Positions 30,829 through 34,351 of a DNA stretch of 34,351 nt are shown one piece after another (positions within the stretch are counted from its first letter, which is position 1; every line of letters begins with the position of its first letter). The DNA is from Amycolatopsis kentuckyensis. GTDB taxonomy: Bacteria; Actinomycetota; Actinomycetes; Mycobacteriales; Pseudonocardiaceae. The position numbers were made by a program, and so were the translations under genes. Below the pieces are notes generated by a model. That model was not told the origin of the DNA and did not search any database. It saw only the letters and a program-made list of their open reading frames with translations. The DNA is taken from NCBI RefSeq assembly GCF_002155975.1, contig NZ_MUMI01000222.1:1-34351 (forward strand). The letters are read 5' to 3'.

Positions 30829-31277
30829 ATCCCGTCGAGCCGGCGCGAAAGGTCGGACTTGCCGATGTTCTGCGTCACCGTCGGCACCAGGCCGGTGTCC
30901 TCCGGATCGGGCTCCTTCAGCGGGCTCGTGATCTGCTCGGCCTGGGGCCGGCGGGACAGCGGCGTGGGCAGCGGCGTCGTCGGCGACGGCGTGCTCAGCG
31001 GTGTCGTCGGCTGCGGACGGCGGCCGCCCTGGACCTCCATCCGCCGCGTCGGCGCCGAGCCGGCCAGCGGGTGGTCGTTCTCCTCGATCAGCGACGCCGG
31101 CAGCTGCGTGGTCGTGTCGGGGTCGCGGCTGCGGTCGAGCCCGTCGATCTGCGCGCGCGGGATCTGCTGGGTGTTCGCGGAGTCCATCGGTGACGTCGCG
31201 CTGTCGGGTGTCACGACGAACACACCGCGCGCCTGGGCTCGTGCGAGCAGGGCGTCCGCCCGATCGCGGGGGTCCAT
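30825..31277 (-). CDS. Small, mostly disordered actinobacterial protein of unknown function
   Basis: The 150-residue protein starts MDPRDRADALLARAQARGVF with one amphipathic helix. It continues with VVTPDSATSPMDSANTQQIP and then a long low-complexity region rich in Pro, Thr, Ser and Arg (TTPLSTPSPTTPLPTPLS). It ends in a short conserved-looking tail, QNIGKSDLSRRLDGI. No TM segment or enzyme motif is visible. I recognise the type as a conserved hypothetical next to manB in Pseudonocardiaceae, but no function. Multiple Thr/Ser near Pro could be kinase targets; this is inference. ATG 31277 follows GGGAGGCCGAGG. Confidence 0.75.
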   Translation of the reverse strand: MDPRDRADALLARAQARGVFVVTPDSATSPMDSANTQQIPRAQIDGLDRSRDPDTTTQLPASLIEENDHPLAGSAPTRRMEVQGGRRPQPTTPLSTPSPTTPLPTPLSRRPQAEQITSPLKEPDPEDTGLVPTVTQNIGKSDLSRRLDGI

Positions 31278-31336
31278 CCCCTCGGCCTCCCGACTGACCC
31301 GGGGCCCTCTGGGGAAAGGCCCGCCTGTTTCCTGTC

Positions 31337-31343
31337 TAGGGTA
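31337..31343. promoter_or_regulatory. Overlapping divergent -10 elements between the small gene and manB
   Basis: TAGGGT (31337-31342, plus) and TACCCT (31343-31338, minus) both fit TAnnnT and overlap by five base pairs. They lie in the 141-bp divergent gap. For the minus strand TGACGG lies 19 bp upstream as a possible -35. Confidence 0.4.
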
Positions 31344-31418
31344 GGCCCTCGGGGCGACCTCCGTCAGGGTTTCCCGCGGCTTGTCGCTCAGCGGTGCGTG
31401 ATACAAGAGGAGATTTCC

Positions 31419-32507
31419 GTGACGTCCGAGGTCCGAAGCGACGCTGTCGACGCCGTCGTACTGGTCGGGGGCAAGGGCACCCGCCTCCGTCCGTTGACCC
31501 TGTCGGCGCCGAAGCCGATGCTCCCGACAGCCGGGACGCCCTACCTGAGCCACCTGTTCTCCCGCATCCGCGAGGCCGGGATCCGGCACGTCGTGCTGGG
31601 CACGAGCTACCGGGCGGAGGTGTTCGAGGAGTACTTCGGCGACGGCAAGTCGATCGGCCTGGAGCTGGAGTACGTGGTCGAGGAGGAGCCGCTCGACACC
31701 GCGGGCGCGATCCGGAACGTCTACGACAAGCTGCGCGCCGACCACGTGATCGTCTTCAACGGCGACATCATCTCCGGCTCGGATCTCGGCGAGCAGCTGC
31801 GCGTCCACCGCGAATCCGAGGCCGACGTCACACTCCACCTGCAGCGCGTGCCGGACCCCAGCCGGTTCGGCTCGGTGCCGACCGACGAGACCGGGCGGGT
31901 CCAGGCGTTCCTCGAGAAGACGCCGAACCCGCCGACCGACCAGATCAACGCCGGCTGCTACGTCTTCCGCCGTCCGGTGATCGAGGCCATCCCGACCGGG
32001 CGGCGGGTGTCGGTCGAGCGCGAGACGTTCCCGCAGCTGCTGGAGCAGGGCGCGCACATCCAGGGCTTCGTCGACGAGTCCTACTGGCTGGACGTCGGCA
32101 CGCCGGAGGCGTTCGTGCGCGGCTCGGCCGACCTCGTGCGCGGCCTGGCGCCGACGTCGGCGCTGCCCGGCCGTCCCGGCGACTTCCTGGTGCTCGACGG
32201 CGCGTCGGTGGCCGAGGACGCCCAGCTGTCCGGCGGTTCGACGATCGGCGTCGCGGCCGTGGTGGGTTCGGGCGCGAAGATCGACGGCTCGGTGCTGTTC
32301 GACGGCGCGGCGGTCTCCGAGGGCGCGATCGTCGAGCGCTCGGTGCTCGGCCACGGCGCCCGCGTCGGCGCCGGCGCGGTGCTGCGCGGCGTGGTGCTGG
32401 GCGACGGCGTGTCCGTCGGCGCCGGCTGCGAGCTCCTGGACGGCGCCCGCGTCTGGCCGGACGTCGTGCTGCCCGACGGGTCCGTCCGCTTCTCGAGCGA
32501 CGCGTAG
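31419..32507 (+). CDS. manB: Mannose-1-phosphate guanylyltransferase (GDP-mannose pyrophosphorylase)
   Basis: The 362-residue nucleotidyltransferase makes GDP-mannose from mannose-1-P and GTP. The N-terminal domain shows AVVLVGGKGTRLRPLTLSAP, KPMLPTAGTPYLSHL, FNGDIISGSDLGEQL and INAGCYVFRRPVIEAIP. The C-terminal third is a left-handed beta-helix of hexapeptide repeats (GASVAEDAQLSGGSTIGVAA, GARVGAGAVLRGVVLG). The symbol follows the mycobacterial name Rv3264c manB; some databases call it manC. GTG 31419 follows AAGAGGAG. GDP-mannose would feed polyprenyl-P-mannose synthesis and so the GT87 enzymes. The next gene starts 4 bp later. Confidence 0.92.
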   Translation: MTSEVRSDAVDAVVLVGGKGTRLRPLTLSAPKPMLPTAGTPYLSHLFSRIREAGIRHVVLGTSYRAEVFEEYFGDGKSIGLELEYVVEEEPLDTAGAIRNVYDKLRADHVIVFNGDIISGSDLGEQLRVHRESEADVTLHLQRVPDPSRFGSVPTDETGRVQAFLEKTPNPPTDQINAGCYVFRRPVIEAIPTGRRVSVERETFPQLLEQGAHIQGFVDESYWLDVGTPEAFVRGSADLVRGLAPTSALPGRPGDFLVLDGASVAEDAQLSGGSTIGVAAVVGSGAKIDGSVLFDGAAVSEGAIVERSVLGHGARVGAGAVLRGVVLGDGVSVGAGCELLDGARVWPDVVLPDGSVRFSSDA

Positions 32508-32511
32508 CCCG

Positions 32512-33408
32512 ATGTTCTGGCGTCCCGCGTTCGAGGTCGACCTGGGCCGGGTCCTGGGTCCGCTGAAGCGCGGCCGCGGGTCGCTGAACATCCTCACCGA
32601 CGAGCGCGGGATCACCTGGCTCGCGTCGAACACGCCCGACGGGCCCGGGACGCTGGCGCTGCGCAAGCTGGCCGACGGCCGGATCGAGGCCGCGGCGTGG
32701 GGCGAGGCGAAGGACCGGCTCCTGAGCGGGGTGCCGGCGTTGCTGGGGGCGAACGACGACGACACGGGGTTCGTCGCGCACCACGACGTCGTCGCCCGGG
32801 CCCGGCGGGCGAATCCGGGCCTGCGGCTCGGGGCGACCGGGGTGGTGTGGGACTGGCTGGTGCTCGCCGTGCTGGAGCAGAAGGTGGCGGGCAAGGAGGC
32901 GATCCGGTCGTGGGCCGAGCTGTGCCGCCGGTTCGGCACGCGCGCCCCCGGCCCGGCCCCGGAGCGGCTGCGTGTGCCGCCGACGCCATCGGTGGTGAGC
33001 ACGCTGCCGGACTGGCACTGGCACCGCGCGGGGGTCGACATCAAGCGGCGGACGGCCCTGGTGAACGCGGCCCGCATCGCGCCGCACCTGGAGCGGGCGG
33101 TGGAGCTGCGCGGGCTCGAGGGACGGCACTGGCTGCGCCAGGTCCCGGGCATCGGGGTGTGGACGGCGGCGGAGATCGCCCAGCGCGCCTGGGGCGACCC
33201 GGACGCGGTGAGCTTCGGCGACTACAACATCCCGTCGATGGTGGGCAACGCGGTGCTGGGCACGAAGCTGGACGACGCGGGGATGGCGGAGGTGCTGGCA
33301 CCGTACGCGCCGCAACGGCAGCGGGCGGTGCGGTACCTGGAGGCGGCCGGGCACACGCGGCCGCGGTTCGGGCCGCGGATCGAGCTGCGGGACTATCGCG
33401 CGATGTGA
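32512..33408 (+). CDS. AlkA-like DNA-3-methyladenine glycosylase (HhH-GPD)
   Basis: The 298-residue base-excision repair enzyme belongs to the HhH-GPD superfamily. The N-terminal part (FEVDLGRVLGPLKRGRGSLN) resembles the AlkA N-domain. The central helical domain has GVVWDWLVLAVLEQKVAG, and the helix-hairpin-helix reads HWLRQVPGIGVWTAAEIAQR. The Asp in AVSFGDYNIPSMVGN lies where the catalytic Asp is expected. It excises alkylated purines, leaving an abasic site. It starts 4 bp after manB without a clear ribosome site, so it is probably translated by coupling. Confidence 0.88.
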   Translation: MFWRPAFEVDLGRVLGPLKRGRGSLNILTDERGITWLASNTPDGPGTLALRKLADGRIEAAAWGEAKDRLLSGVPALLGANDDDTGFVAHHDVVARARRANPGLRLGATGVVWDWLVLAVLEQKVAGKEAIRSWAELCRRFGTRAPGPAPERLRVPPTPSVVSTLPDWHWHRAGVDIKRRTALVNAARIAPHLERAVELRGLEGRHWLRQVPGIGVWTAAEIAQRAWGDPDAVSFGDYNIPSMVGNAVLGTKLDDAGMAEVLAPYAPQRQRAVRYLEAAGHTRPRFGPRIELRDYRAM

Positions 33409-33426
33409 GGGGTGACGCGCGGTCGC

Positions 33427-33450
33427 GGGCTGGGGTGCCGCGGGCTGGGG
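33427..33450 (+). other. G-quadruplex-type motif downstream of the glycosylase gene
   Basis: Four G-runs (GGG, GGGG, GGG, GGGG) are separated by loops of 2, 6 and 2 nt. This meets the usual G4 rule. It lies 18 bp after the stop codon, and GC-rich DNA can produce such runs by chance. Confidence 0.4.
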
Positions 33451-33459
33451 TGGCGCGCG

Positions 33460-33604
33460 CTCGTGTGGGTGACGTGCGTTGCTGCCCAGCGAGGGTCGCG
33501 GTTGCGGCGGCGCGGGTGTGCGCGGTCTCGTGCAGTGGGGTGTGCTGCCGCGGGTAAGGGTTCTGCTGGGGGCGCGGTCTCGTGTGGGTGACGTGCGCTG
33601 CTGC
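33460..33604 (+). repeat. 26-bp direct repeat pair in intergenic DNA
   Basis: 33460-33485 and 33579-33604 differ at one base and share CTCGTGTGGGTGACGTGCG. They lie 119 bp apart in the 236-bp gap (33409-33644) between convergent genes. I see no other gene or terminator in that gap. Confidence 0.6.
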
Positions 33605-33644
33605 TGCGGGTGGGGCGGTGTTGCTGGGGGCGCGCAGCCGGGAC

Positions 33645-33947
33645 CTATTGCTGCGGCGGCGGATAGCCACCCGGCGGCGGGTACGGCGGCTGCTGGCCCG
33701 GGAAACCCGGCGGCTGCTGCTGCCCCGGATACCCCTGCTGCGGCCCGCCGTAGCCCCCGGGGTGCCCCGGATACCCCTGCTGTCCCGGATATCCCTGCTG
33801 CGGCGGATAACCCGGCTGCTGGTACCCCGGGTACTGCGGCGGGTACGGCGGCTGCTTCGGCTTGTTCGAGTTCACGATGAGCAGCACCACCCCGGTGATG
33901 CCGGCGATCACCACCAGGATGATCAGCAGCATCAGCACGCTCACCAT
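33645..33947 (-). CDS. Small single-TM protein with Pro/Gln/Gly/Tyr-rich tail
   Basis: The 100-residue protein has one N-terminal TM helix (VLMLLIILVVIAGITGVVLL) followed by NSNKPKQ. About 70 residues of imperfect PQQGYPGQ-type repeats then follow. The tail is low-complexity and resembles disordered regions seen in actinobacterial membrane proteins that phase-separate or bind cell-wall parts; no function is proved. Its ATG overlaps the TGA of the GntR gene (TGATG), so expression is coupled and it is a likely regulated target or partner. Confidence 0.8.
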   Translation of the reverse strand: MVSVLMLLIILVVIAGITGVVLLIVNSNKPKQPPYPPQYPGYQQPGYPPQQGYPGQQGYPGHPGGYGGPQQGYPGQQQPPGFPGQQPPYPPPGGYPPPQQ

Positions 33948-34312
33948 CAGCCGTTCCCCTCGTCGAGTGCGGCGCGGACGATCGACAGCGCCTCGGCGTC
34001 TTCGAGGCCGAGCTTACGGGTGATCTTCGCGTACTCCGCCGCCGCCTGCTGGGCGCGGCGGCGGCTCTGGTCGCCGGATGCCGCCACGAAGCTTCCGGCG
34101 CGGCCTCGCGTCTCGATCAGGCCCGCCTCCTCCAGCTCGCGGTACGCCCTCGCCACCGTGTTCGGGGCGATGCCGAGGTCGGCCGCGAGCCGGCGGACCG
34201 TGGGCAGCTTCGTGCCCACGGCCAGGCTGCGGTCGTTGATCCGCGTCGCCAGCCCGCTGCGGACCTGCTCGAACGGCGGGACCGGCGAACTGCCGTCGAA
34301 GGGGATGATCAC
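33947..34312 (-). CDS. GntR-family regulator, YtrA subfamily
   Basis: The 121-residue protein has a winged helix at about residues 10-78: VPPFEQVRSGLATRINDRSL, GTKLPTVRRLAADLGIAPNT, VARAYRELEEAGLIETRGRA. The short C-terminal tail of about 40 residues (AEYAKITRKLGLEDAEALSI) is the YtrA-type dimerisation helix pair, with no large ligand domain. YtrA regulators usually repress their own operon, often with membrane or ABC-transporter genes. GTG 34312 is the only start in frame before the window edge. It is the first gene of the two-gene unit with the small TM protein. Confidence 0.9.
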   Translation of the reverse strand: MIIPFDGSSPVPPFEQVRSGLATRINDRSLAVGTKLPTVRRLAADLGIAPNTVARAYRELEEAGLIETRGRAGSFVAASGDQSRRRAQQAAAEYAKITRKLGLEDAEALSIVRAALDEGNG

Positions 34313-34351
34313 CAGCTCTGCGGACCCGCCCCCGGCCCCGGCAACTGCTGC

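Noticed and set aside
33409..33644. Small open frames in the GC-rich gap
   Set aside because: They are low-complexity Gly/Arg/Val strings with no start signal and are explained by the G-rich repeats.

Overview
The window is very GC-rich DNA (roughly 70% or more) with frequent GTG starts and long antisense open frames. Its gene order points to a mycolate-group-related actinomycete of the Pseudonocardiaceae, most likely Amycolatopsis or a close relative; this is inferred from gene content, not from a marker gene. I see no phage, insertion sequence, CRISPR array, tRNA or rRNA. Several blocks match the established Mycobacterium tuberculosis order around manB-wbbL1-rmlD-cpsA-Rv3268 and fadE25-purE-purK, so this is largely a conserved cell-envelope and purine neighbourhood with accessory genes inserted.

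Layout. 1-2.1 kb: a truncated ECF-like sigma factor with a zinc-finger and membrane C-terminus (minus), divergent from a degenerate GGDEF-like protein (plus). 2.2-4.7 kb: two overlapping GT87 membrane mannosyltransferase paralogues. 4.7-6.4 kb: purK-purE. 6.5-8.9 kb: an unknown two-TM membrane protein coupled to an acyl-CoA ligase (minus). 9.0-10.2 kb: fadE25-like acyl-CoA dehydrogenase ending in a strong hairpin. 10.3-13.3 kb: XRE/MmyB-type regulator divergent from an alpha/beta hydrolase, then a secreted lipase. 13.3-15.6 kb: two small unknown genes with interlocking stop codons, a DUF1206 protein and a DoxX protein. 15.6-20.2 kb: TIGR03089 protein, NAD(P)-binding SDR, and two tandem LytR-CpsA-Psr (LCP) ligases. 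20.3-22.2 kb: rmlB-rmlD. 22.2-30.8 kb: an unknown helical protein and six glycosyltransferase genes, including a GT2-GT4 fusion and wbbL. 30.8-33.4 kb: a small disordered protein, GDP-mannose pyrophosphorylase (manB-type) and an AlkA-like glycosylase. 33.6-34.3 kb: a YtrA-type GntR regulator coupled to a small proline/glutamine-rich membrane protein.

How the genes fit together. rmlB and rmlD supply two of the four steps to dTDP-L-rhamnose (rmlA and rmlC are not in the window). WbbL would place rhamnose on decaprenyl-PP-GlcNAc, the arabinogalactan linker. LCP proteins attach such lipid-linked glycans to peptidoglycan. manB-type GDP-mannose synthesis feeds the polyprenyl-mannose donors used by GT87 enzymes. 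The other GT2/GT4 genes between rmlD and wbbL probably build a further envelope glycan whose structure cannot be read from sequence.

Notable non-coding signals are a symmetrical array of six 21-bp units (three direct, three inverted) in front of wbbL, a perfect 25-bp-arm hairpin after fadE25, a set of leaderless-type promoters, two places where divergent -10 hexamers overlap, and two convergent gene pairs whose stop codons share the palindrome CTAG. All calls are by eye, without database searches.
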